From the NCBI GenBank assembly GCA_951813285.1, contig OX638355.1:5024437-5088436 (forward strand): 64,000 nt of DNA, written 5' to 3'. This DNA comes from Terriglobia bacterium. Its GTDB lineage: Bacteria > Acidobacteriota > Terriglobia > Versatilivoradales > Versatilivoraceae. A model generated the notes under the pieces. The model searched no databases and was not told the DNA's origin. It was given only the letters and a program-made list of their open reading frames with translations. Shown here in pieces: positions 46,347 to 54,883 of the stretch. Within the stretch, counting starts at the first letter, position 1. Every line of letters begins with the position of its first letter. The position numbers and the translations under genes were made by a program.

Positions 46347-46486
46347 TCGGAATCAGGCCTCCCTCTTGCGGGAATTCTCATCGCATGCCGAGATGTTTCT
46401 CCCGTCCCGAATGGAGCCACCGGGGTGTGGCAAACACGACCCCTCCCGGCAACCCTGACATGACCCTTCCCCACGGCAGCACCCAG

Positions 46487-46511
46487 CCATAGTCTAAGCC
46501 ATAGTCTAACG
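46487..46511. repeat. Short direct repeat (GCCATAGTCTAA x2)
   Basis: Two adjacent copies of a 12-bp sequence, the second starting at about 46499, in the region between the divergent DUF456 and HEPN-motif genes. A TATAAT lies further on, at about 46549. It may be regulatory or a duplication scar. Confidence 0.5.
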
Positions 46512-46610
46512 ACGATTATCTGCCTCCAGAAGAGTCCACAGGTAGCCATATAATCGTAACCGAGTTAATTTCTGAAGCGAGAACCTGACTCATAGCGGCG
46601 CAAACTTCCA

Positions 46611-47714
46611 ATGGCGAGAAGGAACCGAAAAGTAGCGGAACGGTACAAGTCTCTGCAACCGATTGCCCCAAAGGCAAATTTTTCGCTAGCCGGAGTGCGG
46701 GAAATGTACGCGGCCATCAGAGGTAAGGAGTTTGGCTGCACAATCAGCGGGCATTGTCGAACACAGATTTTAGAATTCCCGTGGATCGACTTCCGTCCGA
46801 ACTGTGAGGAACCTCATCACTCCATTTTCAACTCTCCATCGGTTCAAGCGTGTGTGACTTCAAATTTGGTCGGTTACTTCGCAAACGCCACCCGTGGCAG
46901 GCATTACGCCATCAGTCCTTGCTTGCAACACGAGGTCGATGAAACCGACAAGAAGATCAGAGCCCAACAAAAAGACAGCGTACCGGTGTTTTTGGTGATC
47001 GAGGAGTATAACGATTTGACGCCAGTCCGGATGATCAAGAGTGAATGCAGTATTTCGGACGAAGTACTCGTGCGAGATGATGAAAACGTACATGTGTTGG
47101 TTGGCGGCAGGGAAAATGAAGAGTTCATTACCGCTTGGGCTACGGTTGACGGCGCGTGGCCGACAATTCCCAATAATCACCAACTGGTAAATCTGATACT
47201 GGCAGGCGTCCGAGTCGCCCAGCAAACCCCAGATGCCATTCGCAAGTGTGTGGATCAGAGCTGTTTCGTCACGGACGACGGCTGCTTCGTGGATATGATG
47301 CGACCTACGGTGTCCGCGAGGGCACAAACAGCGACGGTGATGGATTCCAAAACTCTGAGAAGCAGGGCCGCAGAGTTTCGGACAGCCATTGCTGCCATGG
47401 GACGGGACATTGCGACCCCGCACATGGCGCTTCTTGTCAAGTCCATGTACAGCGATGAGTACAAGGACGACACCTACCAGCGACTTGAGTATTTACGGTT
47501 GTGGCAATCGTTGGACGAGGCCGGCAAGAAATGCCTGAGCTACGAGGGAAATGTCAGGATGGACGACGAAGTTGTAGCTGGCAAGAAGACCCTGCGAGAG
47601 CTAACGGAATACAGGAATGCCATCGCGCATTGGTGGACGGACACCCTTGACGAGAACTTCCTGGCAGATCTGCGGCGGACTATAAACGAACTGATTCGAC
47701 TTAAGTATTTCTAG
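46611..47714 (+). CDS. Hypothetical protein with C-terminal HEPN-type RNxxxH motif
   Basis: 367 residues, no signal or membrane segment. Near the end it reads LTEYRNAIAHWWTD with RNAIAH at 335-340, the Rx4-6H motif with the usual following Asn that marks HEPN ribonucleases. The helical region before it (SRAAEFRTAIAAMGRD...YQRLEYLRLWQSLDEAGKK) fits an 'Apea-like' HEPN domain. The first about 230 residues are not recognised and could be a sensor; they contain many Cys and His residues but no clear zinc site. It lies among defence genes, so a phage-triggered RNase is a reasonable guess. Confidence 0.65.
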   Translation: MARRNRKVAERYKSLQPIAPKANFSLAGVREMYAAIRGKEFGCTISGHCRTQILEFPWIDFRPNCEEPHHSIFNSPSVQACVTSNLVGYFANATRGRHYAISPCLQHEVDETDKKIRAQQKDSVPVFLVIEEYNDLTPVRMIKSECSISDEVLVRDDENVHVLVGGRENEEFITAWATVDGAWPTIPNNHQLVNLILAGVRVAQQTPDAIRKCVDQSCFVTDDGCFVDMMRPTVSARAQTATVMDSKTLRSRAAEFRTAIAAMGRDIATPHMALLVKSMYSDEYKDDTYQRLEYLRLWQSLDEAGKKCLSYEGNVRMDDEVVAGKKTLRELTEYRNAIAHWWTDTLDENFLADLRRTINELIRLKYF

Positions 47715-47882
47715 GCGTTTCACGATTTGCTCAGCGACATCGCCTGGAGTGGGAAACCCATATTGGATTGTTGTATGCGCTCACCGACTCAGACGTCTGG
47801 ATAAAGACGCTCGTCAATGCGCTGGTTCCATTTCCGCGGACGGACGGTGCAACCGTTGAAGCGCATGACTTTGCCACTTACT

Positions 47883-48323
47883 CTATGACTGTCGATGTGA
47901 ATGATCCTTGCCCCACTTCGGACCGGCTACGTGCTTGGTTGCACCAGCCAGCTCTAGTCGGGTCAACCTGGATTGCTTTGAGCGATCATTTGTTCCTACC
48001 ATGTGGTAGTGCCCGGGTTCGTCGGGGTCTTCGGACCGGATGAACTTGAAACCGTGGGACCTAATAGTCCCCGCGCTGATCGAGCCCACTGCGTATGCCG
48101 GATCTTTCTGGACCTGTTCTATCGAGCTCTCGGTCGCCCGAATCAATGAACAGGGGCTGGGCTCAGGTTTTCGAGTTTCCTCGAACGCTTGACTGGAAAG
48201 GCGGGAATGGACGACCGGATCAGCTACGATCCAGCCTGGGTAGATTCGACGCCAGAATATCTCCTGATCGCCGACCGTCTCATCATCTGGTCCGTCGAAT
48301 TTGGCCAGTTCCTCTAACGTCAT
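47883..48323 (-). CDS. Hypothetical protein, third gene of a compact operon
   Basis: 146 residues from the ATG at 48323; a GTG one codon upstream overlaps the preceding stop (TAGTGATG). The segment IFWRRIYPGWIVADPVVHSRLSSQAF followed by a PCSLIRATESSIEQV stretch suggests a small conserved family often seen as 'lWRRI.p..iv.d....RlSSqAF'. I know no function for it. Stop/start overlap with the upstream gene means it is translated with it. Confidence 0.6.
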   Translation of the reverse strand: MTLEELAKFDGPDDETVGDQEIFWRRIYPGWIVADPVVHSRLSSQAFEETRKPEPSPCSLIRATESSIEQVQKDPAYAVGSISAGTIRSHGFKFIRSEDPDEPGHYHMVGTNDRSKQSRLTRLELAGATKHVAGPKWGKDHSHRQS

Positions 48324-48325
48324 CA

Positions 48326-48832
48326 CTAGCCAAATGCGGTGGCTAGCTCAGCTTGAACTTGATCTGGCTTGCCTGAGTCGATGTACGTTGGTTCTTGCTG
48401 AAGATCTCTCCTGGCCACGAAGAGCGAGAACCGATTCGGGCGCTCGACTTCCAGTTCGACGTGGTGTGTCGGGGTGTGCCATTCCATCTGGACGCCGCCC
48501 CCAACGGTGGGAACAACCGACGGTTTTGGGATGGTTCGACTCGCTAGAGTGGCGAAGAGAGTCATCGCAAAGCTGATTGTGCTTCGATCAATGGGTGGTG
48601 CACCGTGCCCGTCCCAGTCCTCAGGTAAGTCCCGGAGTCTACGCATCTCTGCGGTTGTACTCGAAACACATTCGAGGACTAATGGATCTAGGTCGACGGC
48701 TTTTGAACGACGGCGAATCCTCCTACGTAGAGGTACCCTGACATCACTGTTGGCAGATGAGTCAAGGCGGAACAGGTTTCTAAGAATAGGAGCCGCATTA
48801 CTGCCGGTTCGCTCAGTGCTTAGTAGGTTCAT
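48326..48832 (-). CDS. Hypothetical protein, second gene of a compact operon
   Basis: About 168 residues from the ATG at 48832 (MNLLSTERTGSNAAP); a TTG at 48850 would overlap the first gene more. It contains LRDLPEDWDGHGAPPIDRSTISFAM, then PSVVPTVGGGVQMEWHTPTHHVELEVE, then a short beta segment. This pattern ('l..GWDG.gA.pi...' plus 'P.GGvqlEW') recurs in small proteins of many bacteria whose role is unknown. It overlaps the first gene by 20 bp and touches the third. Confidence 0.65.
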   Translation of the reverse strand: MNLLSTERTGSNAAPILRNLFRLDSSANSDVRVPLRRRIRRRSKAVDLDPLVLECVSSTTAEMRRLRDLPEDWDGHGAPPIDRSTISFAMTLFATLASRTIPKPSVVPTVGGGVQMEWHTPTHHVELEVERPNRFSLFVARRDLQQEPTYIDSGKPDQVQAELATAFG

Positions 48833-49214
48833 ACTCTTTACCAACTCCAATTTCCAAACCGCGTACCTTCTTCTTTCGCTGGGCGGTTAGCTTCATGGCC
48901 TGCGATTCCCGTGCCTTGTCTACAAGCCACTGGCCAATGCTTTCCGCATGTTCGGGAGTAAGAACGACACCGAACATCAGCGAACGAGTCACTTGCGAGC
49001 TAGGATCGTCAAGCTGTCTTTCAACCTCAGGACCAAGTCCGTCCGCTTCGGTCACGGCATGTGTAACCGACACTGGGCAGATTAGAGCCTCGTGAAAGAA
49101 TTCGGCGGTGATATCACCCCGTGGCGTCACGCCACCCCAGACGCCGTTTACAGGAACTAAACGATATTCTCCGTCCCGAACGAATCGAAACTTGACCTTT
49201 TTTGAGTTTTCCAC
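48813..49214 (-). CDS. Hypothetical protein, first gene of a compact operon
   Basis: 133 residues from a GTG at 49214, with GGAG 7 bases upstream. The N-terminus FRFVRDGEYRLVPVNGVWGGVTPRGDITAEFFHEALICPVSV is strongly strand-forming with a conserved-looking 'NGvwGGvtPrGdi...fFhE' block. The C-terminus is lysine-rich. LTPEHAESIGQWL suggests a helix-capped domain. No cysteine or catalytic motif. Function unknown; its stop overlaps the second gene. Confidence 0.65.
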   Translation of the reverse strand: MENSKKVKFRFVRDGEYRLVPVNGVWGGVTPRGDITAEFFHEALICPVSVTHAVTEADGLGPEVERQLDDPSSQVTRSLMFGVVLTPEHAESIGQWLVDKARESQAMKLTAQRKKKVRGLEIGVGKEYEPTKH

Positions 49215-50079
49215 TGATGGGCTCCGTCATTGGACATTGAGCGCGACCAACTCTGGTTGTGCTCTCGGATCTGATGGCAGACAGCTTTAGAGTAGGCGTC
49301 ACTGCAATTACGCCTCTCGCCAGACCTAACCAGACCACTATAGAAAGTTTACCGGGTGCTTTTCCCGGACCTAACTCGTCGCGACCGTCAGCAGACCATT
49401 GGGGATGTACCACTAACGGAGCTACAGTCCAAATGTTCCCGACTCGCCGCAATAGCTTGATTGAGAGCAATTGGGCGAATCGCCTCGGGCATTGCCCCAC
49501 CCGGCCTGTCAAACAATTTCTACTTTGCCAGCCGTACTGAACGCAGCTACGGCCACTCCTACAAGTATAGCGTAGTGTAACTCATACGTCTGGCGCAAAG
49601 GGTTTCTGGCTTCTCTACTAACACTGCCCTCATTCCTCATCTGCCTTATCTTATCTAGAAAGGTACGCGTGTCCGCTGCCCTGAAACATATAGTAAAGGA
49701 CACCGGTAAGTTCGTCGATGTACTTGCTTCCCCGGTAGGTAATTGTCACGTTGTCTACTCACCTGGATTGATCCGCAAACCAGCGGACAGGTCCCTCAGA
49801 ACAGCGCTAATTGCGTCGTCATGTTCGCCAGGATTACACCTTGAAAGTTACTGCCGAGAGCACACAGACTAACGAATCCAGTTTGCGCAAACTCGATGTT
49901 TCCTTAGTCTTCAACACATGTATGAGGTGGTGTTGGGTTCCTCGTGTTCAGATTTGGTTTGTCACGATCCAAATCCGAGCAGGCGTCTACAGGTAGCGGT
50001 ACCTCTTTTGGCCGTCTGTTAGCTAAATGCCATTTCACTACAATCAAGGAAACTCCAAGCAGATTTGGAGGAAGCCACA
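49215..50079. other. 865-bp stretch without a recognisable gene
   Basis: Only short, unconvincing frames on both strands. Base composition is A+T richer than the backbone. It should contain the promoter of the three-gene operon (left end) and of the SEC-C gene (right end). I see no terminal repeats, tRNA or integrase; it may be decayed DNA. Confidence 0.5.
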
Positions 50080-51162
50080 ATGACAGAGACGGGACGCATC
50101 GGCAGGAATGAACGCTGTCCATGCGGTAGTGGGAAGAAGTTCAAGAAGTGCTGTGGCGGGCCGCAACCTGATTCGTCTGCTGACCCCGCCAGGGTGAAGC
50201 AGGGGGCCGGGCTGTTTGGCCCGGAGTCGGCGTTAGTCACCTCACTGCTCGACTCTTTTGCCCGATCGGTTAAGCCGCGCACCTATCCCATCATGCAGCA
50301 CACCGAGTACGCGGCTCTTGAAAGCGTCGCGGAGCGCAATAAAGTCTATTGGCAGGAAATCCTCTACCGCGCACACTTTGGGGCCTGCGCGGCGTTGATG
50401 CGACTTCACGAGTGGCTGCATGGAAGCGAGCGCGCCTTGGCAGATGGAAACGTATTGATGCTGGCCGTGGGGATTCGCGGTTTCTTGGAAGCTGCAGCGG
50501 ATACCTTTGAGTCCTTCTCAGACGTGCCGTCCAGCTTGGCCGACTCCTACATGGTGGTACGCAAGGCAATCAAGGGCGAGTTCTTTGAGCAACTCGCCTT
50601 GGCACCAGAACTCGAAAGCATGCTCATTCATTTTGCGTATGCGCGGAAACTCAAGCCAGGCGAAGGTCCGGAGCTGCATAGCGCGAAGACGGCAAAAGAC
50701 ACATTGTCAACGATTGCAGAGGCAATACCGGCGATCACGACCGTGTACGCGGCGCTCTGCGACTACGCGCACCCAGCCCGGTCGAGTGTGTTTCGTTTCA
50801 CCCATGAGATTACGCAGCCAGACAGGGTCACGTTTGACCCGCAGGTTGGGCAGGAGAAGACTGACGAAATTCTCATGCTGTCTGTTGAGGTCGGTCGGGT
50901 GGCGCTTATGCTCGGTGTCGGGCCAGTCGTAATGACACTGAAGGTGTTAAACTCATTCGTATTTGCCCCTGTGACTACGCCTTGGGTGGATGGCGTTTCG
51001 CAGCCCTTCTTGGAAATGTGGCACGGACTGGAACGCCGCTTGCAAAGCCAGACGCCACCGCGAGTCGCGACTGGTGCAGAACGCGATAAGCTCGTGGCCG
51101 ATACGTGGGCGCAATACCGTCCCTCAGGAAAAGTAAGGCGCCGACGCAAGAGCAAGATCTAA
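50080..51162 (+). CDS. SEC-C motif protein
   Basis: 360 residues from the ATG at 50080, preceded by GGAGG at 8 bases. The SEC-C zinc motif IGRNERCPCGSGKKFKKCCGG is at the very N-terminus (Cys 13, 15, 24, 25). Elsewhere in bacteria this module binds zinc at the end of SecA and in proteins of varied function. The remaining 330 residues are largely helical, with no catalytic motif I can name. It may be a stand-alone accessory or defence protein. Confidence 0.75.
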   Translation: MTETGRIGRNERCPCGSGKKFKKCCGGPQPDSSADPARVKQGAGLFGPESALVTSLLDSFARSVKPRTYPIMQHTEYAALESVAERNKVYWQEILYRAHFGACAALMRLHEWLHGSERALADGNVLMLAVGIRGFLEAAADTFESFSDVPSSLADSYMVVRKAIKGEFFEQLALAPELESMLIHFAYARKLKPGEGPELHSAKTAKDTLSTIAEAIPAITTVYAALCDYAHPARSSVFRFTHEITQPDRVTFDPQVGQEKTDEILMLSVEVGRVALMLGVGPVVMTLKVLNSFVFAPVTTPWVDGVSQPFLEMWHGLERRLQSQTPPRVATGAERDKLVADTWAQYRPSGKVRRRRKSKI

Positions 51163-51385
51163 GACTTTGCAATAGGGAATAGCAAGGAGGATTCGCCCTG
51201 TCAGCACTTTTTCAGACTTTGTAGGCTTTACGAGCGCTGAGAAACGTCCCGACGCCAACCGTCACCCGCTGCTTCTGCCCTATCGAACAATTCGCGGAAA
51301 CTAAGACACGGCATCAGCCACAAACAGTGCGCTGACCTCGTAGCATGTAAGTTGAGCGAAGCCAATCACAATAGTCCAGGATTAA
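51163..51385. other. Intergenic segment before the type I RM operon
   Basis: No gene recognised. It should hold the hsd promoter; no convincing -35/-10 pair is visible. Confidence 0.4.
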
Positions 51386-51487
51386 GGGCTCCTTGTGGTT
51401 GTGGTCTCGGTAGAGGAATACGAGTGGCTGAAAGTTATGGAGGGCGCCCGTGCCGAAGACGAAGGCCAGAGAGCAGGAGACCGATAG
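51386..51487 (+). pseudogene. Relic of a Phd/YefM-type antitoxin C-terminus
   Basis: Following an in-frame TAA, the translation LVVVVSVEEYEWLKVMEGARAEDEGQ resembles the 'pvavvlSveeYerLk' central helix of Phd/YefM antitoxins and ends at a TAG 3 bases before the hsdM ATG. There is no N-terminal DNA-binding part, and no toxin gene follows. It could also serve as a short leader coupled to hsdM. Confidence 0.4.
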
Positions 51488-51490
51488 CGA

Positions 51491-53605
51491 ATGATTGCGG
51501 ACCCCCTGACCGGTATCGAGAAGTTTGAGGCAGACCTCTGGAAGGTCGCGGACAACCTGCGGGCGAATTCGAATCTGGCATCGAACGAGTATTTCCTGCC
51601 CATACTGGGCCTGATCTTCCTTCGGCACGCCACCAACCGCTACTACGAGGCAAAAAAGGCGATCGAGGAAGACAGGACGGCAGGCAGGATGCCGGATCGC
51701 CCACTGGTCAAGGCCGATTTCACCCGGCGCCGCGCCCTGATGCTGCCCCAAGAGGCGCGCTATGACGTACTGCTAGAGATGCGCAACGACGGCAATCTCG
51801 GCACCGCTGTGACCGCCGCCATGGAAGCCGTGGAAGACCGCTTCCAGCCGCTGGCGGGCCAGCTTCCGAAGGACTACGAGCGCTTCGACGACGATGTGCT
51901 GGAAGAAATGATGCGGACCTTCGATTCCGAGCCGTTGCGCAAGGCCTCGGGCGACGTGTTCGGCCGTATCTATGAATATTTCCTGGCCGAGTTCTCGGAG
52001 CAGGGCGCGCACGACAACGGCGAGTTCTTCACCCCGCCTTCGATTGTCCAGACCATTGTCAATGTCATCGAGCCCGACCATGGAGTCGTTTTCGATCCCG
52101 CTGCCGGTTCCGGAGGAATGTTCGTGCAGTCGAGTCACTTCATCCAAGCTAAAGCCCAGGACACCATGGAGCAAGTGACCTTCTACGGCCACGAGAAGAA
52201 CGAAACCACCGCCAAGCTGGCCCAGATCAACCTGGCCGTTCATGGGCTGCAGGGCACAATCCGGGCCGGGAACGAAGCCATCACCTACTACAAGGACCCG
52301 CACGAATTGGCCGGCAAGTGCGACTTCGTCATGGCCAATCCGCCGTTCAACGTGGACGAAGTGGACGCCGAGAAGATCAAGGGCGATAAGCGCCTGCCGT
52401 TCGGCCTGCCCGGCGTCAACAAAGCGAAGAAGATCTCGAACGCCAATTATCTATGGCTCTCTTATTTCTACAGCTACCTCAACCAGACCGGTCGGGCTGG
52501 GGTCGTCATGTCGTCTCAGGCCTCCAGCGCCGGACGGAACGAGGCCAAGGTGCGCCGGAAGATGGTCGAGACCGGCGCCGTCGACCTGATGATCGACATC
52601 CGCGGCAACTTCTTCTACACCCGCACCGTGCCCTGCCAGCTCTGGTTCTTCGACCGCGCCAAGGAGCGGGACCCCCAGCGGGCCGACCGCGTCCTCATGC
52701 TCGATGCGCGCAACATCTATCGCAAGGTCTCGCGCGCCATCTACGACTTCAGCCCGGAGCAGCAGACGAACATCGCCGCCATCGTCTGGCTCTATCGGGG
52801 GCAACAGGCTCGCTTCCTCAAGCTGGTCGAGAGTTACCTCGCCCGGGCCGTTGCGGAAGGGCAGGCGGCCGGCGAGCCGCTCGCGGCGTTCAAGGACGCC
52901 CTCGGCAATCTGATCGATCTGACCAAACCCTTTGCAGCCGGGAAGCGGCATCCCAACCCGCTGGCCACGACCTGGGAGGAGCTCACCTCCGCACGGGCCG
53001 CGTTGCTGGCTGACATCGCAGCATTCGCGGTCGAAGCCGCGGCGGGAGCCGGCCACTGGTACGAAGGTGGGAACAATGGGGCGCGGGACAATGCTGCCCT
53101 GCATGCAGCCCGTGAAGGCCTGCAAGACATGGCCCAAGGCTGCCGGGACCTGACCAGACAGATCGATCTGGCGGCTAAGCTGGCTGGCCGGGCGATCGAC
53201 ATCGCGGTGAAGGAACTTGAGGCGCGGGAATCGGACCTCTGGAACAATGCTGAAGTCAACAAGTCCCGCAAGGCGCTGGAGGACGCACGGGCCAGAGCCG
53301 TCGAGGCGCTTCGGCGGACGCGCTATTTTGTGCGGCAGGCCGACTGGCTGCAGGATCGCTTCCCCGAGGCCGAACTGCGGGATGTCGGAGGCTTGGTTAA
53401 GCTCGTCGATCGAAACGAGATCGAGGCGCACGACTGGAGCCTGACGCCAGGACGCTATGTCGGCGTGGCGCCCGAGGAGGAGGACGAGGATTTCGACTTC
53501 GAAGAGGCGCTACGGTCTATTCACATCGACCTAAAGGGCCTTAATGAGGAGGCGGCAGTCTTGGCGGCGCGGATCGCCCGAAATTTTGAGGAGTTGGGCG
53601 TGTGA
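51491..53605 (+). CDS. hsdM: Type I restriction-modification methyltransferase subunit
   Basis: 704 residues. An N-terminal helical domain (FEADLWKVADNLRANSNLASNEYFLPILGLIFLRHA) precedes the N6-adenine methylase, with DPAAGSGGM (about 203-211, SAM binding) and NPPFNVDEVD (about 283). It modifies the host recognition site as part of the M2S complex. At 704 residues it is longer than the usual roughly 500. The last about 230 residues (Ala/Arg-rich, RKALEDARARAVEALRRTRYF) form a predicted helical extension. The next gene starts inside its stop (GTGA). Confidence 0.96.
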   Translation: MIADPLTGIEKFEADLWKVADNLRANSNLASNEYFLPILGLIFLRHATNRYYEAKKAIEEDRTAGRMPDRPLVKADFTRRRALMLPQEARYDVLLEMRNDGNLGTAVTAAMEAVEDRFQPLAGQLPKDYERFDDDVLEEMMRTFDSEPLRKASGDVFGRIYEYFLAEFSEQGAHDNGEFFTPPSIVQTIVNVIEPDHGVVFDPAAGSGGMFVQSSHFIQAKAQDTMEQVTFYGHEKNETTAKLAQINLAVHGLQGTIRAGNEAITYYKDPHELAGKCDFVMANPPFNVDEVDAEKIKGDKRLPFGLPGVNKAKKISNANYLWLSYFYSYLNQTGRAGVVMSSQASSAGRNEAKVRRKMVETGAVDLMIDIRGNFFYTRTVPCQLWFFDRAKERDPQRADRVLMLDARNIYRKVSRAIYDFSPEQQTNIAAIVWLYRGQQARFLKLVESYLARAVAEGQAAGEPLAAFKDALGNLIDLTKPFAAGKRHPNPLATTWEELTSARAALLADIAAFAVEAAAGAGHWYEGGNNGARDNAALHAAREGLQDMAQGCRDLTRQIDLAAKLAGRAIDIAVKELEARESDLWNNAEVNKSRKALEDARARAVEALRRTRYFVRQADWLQDRFPEAELRDVGGLVKLVDRNEIEAHDWSLTPGRYVGVAPEEEDEDFDFEEALRSIHIDLKGLNEEAAVLAARIARNFEELGV

Positions 53606-54846
53606 GAGACATCAGAGCCCAGTCTCGGGGAAATCTGTCACTCGATGAAGTCTGCGAGTTTATCGTCGACTGTCTGCACAAGACGGCACCCACGCAATCG
53701 ACCGGTTATCCATCAATTCGTACACCAAACGTCGGACGGGGTCGCCTCATGCTCGAAGGGGTCAATCGAGTTTCTGAAGACGTTTACGCAGAGTGGACTA
53801 AGCGAGCTATTCCTAAACCTGGTGATCTAATCATGGCGCGAGAGGCACCCGCCGGGAATGTGGCGGTCATAAGAGAGGGTCAAACAGTCTGTCTGGGCCA
53901 GCGCACTGTCCACTTGCGCCCCGATCACGACAAAGTCGATCCAAATTTCCTTTGCTACTACTTGCTTGCTCCACGACAACAGGGCGCTTTGCTGGCTGGC
54001 GAAACTGGCGCAACTGCGGGCCATGTAAATATGCGTGATATTCGGAAATTAGGGCTTGGCTCTCTCCCAACAGTGCCGACACAACAGAAACTTGGTCAGA
54101 TCCTCTCCACCTATGACGACTTGATCGAGAATAATCGGCAGCGGATTGCTTTATTGGAAGAGGCTGCGCGGCTGCTCTATCGCGAGTGGTTCGTCCACTT
54201 TCGTTTCCCCGGCCACGAAATTGTCAAGATCACCGACGACCTGCCCGAGGGGTGGGACTCTGTCCCCGTAAAGTCAGTTTGTAGTACGTACGACGATGGC
54301 GATTGGCTTGAGACTAAGGATCAAAGTGGCACAGACTTTCGCATCCTTCAGATCTCGAACATAGGGAGCAACTCGTTTGTTGAAACTGGTAATTGGCGAT
54401 ATATCACGGAAGAATCGTTCCGGCGCCTGAATTGCCACGAAGTTGTTCCAGGCGACATCCTTATATCCCGTATGCCCCGACCAATCGGTCGGGGTTGGAT
54501 GGTAACTCCTATGCCGTTTCGTATCGTCACCGCTGTCGACGTTACGATTGTTCGACCTGATCAGTCTCGGGTCGAACCATTCTTTCTGCTGCACCACATC
54601 AATTCCGATCAGAACGTGAGCCGATGTGAGGCAAACGCTACGGGGGCAACACGTCCGCGTATTTCACGCAAAAACATGGGCAATTTACCGATTATTTTGC
54701 CGCCAGTGGAATTACAGCGCCAATTTGGGGAGATTGCCTCAGAAACTAACCGACTACGAGACAATCTCTTTAAACAGACTGGATGCCTTGTCAAAGCTCG
54801 TGACCTCTTGCTTCCACGCCTGATGAACGGGGAGATTGCGGTCTGA
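53602..54846 (+). CDS. hsdS: Type I restriction-modification specificity subunit
   Basis: 414 residues, GTG start overlapping hsdM by 4 bases. Two target-recognition domains are separated by a conserved helical region (QQKLGQILSTYDDLIENNRQRIALLEEAARLLYREWF). The second ends with the parallel helix (FGEIASETNRLRDNLFKQTGCLVKARDLLLPRLMNGEI). The half-sites cannot be predicted by eye. Its base composition is more A+T rich than hsdM/hsdR, common for exchanged specificity genes. Confidence 0.95.
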   Translation: MRDIRAQSRGNLSLDEVCEFIVDCLHKTAPTQSTGYPSIRTPNVGRGRLMLEGVNRVSEDVYAEWTKRAIPKPGDLIMAREAPAGNVAVIREGQTVCLGQRTVHLRPDHDKVDPNFLCYYLLAPRQQGALLAGETGATAGHVNMRDIRKLGLGSLPTVPTQQKLGQILSTYDDLIENNRQRIALLEEAARLLYREWFVHFRFPGHEIVKITDDLPEGWDSVPVKSVCSTYDDGDWLETKDQSGTDFRILQISNIGSNSFVETGNWRYITEESFRRLNCHEVVPGDILISRMPRPIGRGWMVTPMPFRIVTAVDVTIVRPDQSRVEPFFLLHHINSDQNVSRCEANATGATRPRISRKNMGNLPIILPPVELQRQFGEIASETNRLRDNLFKQTGCLVKARDLLLPRLMNGEIAV

Positions 54847-54883
54847 TGGAAACACGCGGCACCACCACGGGAGGGGAAACACG

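Noticed and set aside
46611-47714. Assignment of the HEPN-motif protein to a named toxin family
   Set aside because: Only the RNxxxH motif and helicity support HEPN; no partner gene or further signature was seen, so the name is withheld.
49215-50079. Short open frames as genes
   Set aside because: None has a ribosome binding site together with sensible composition, and the longest overlap each other on opposite strands.
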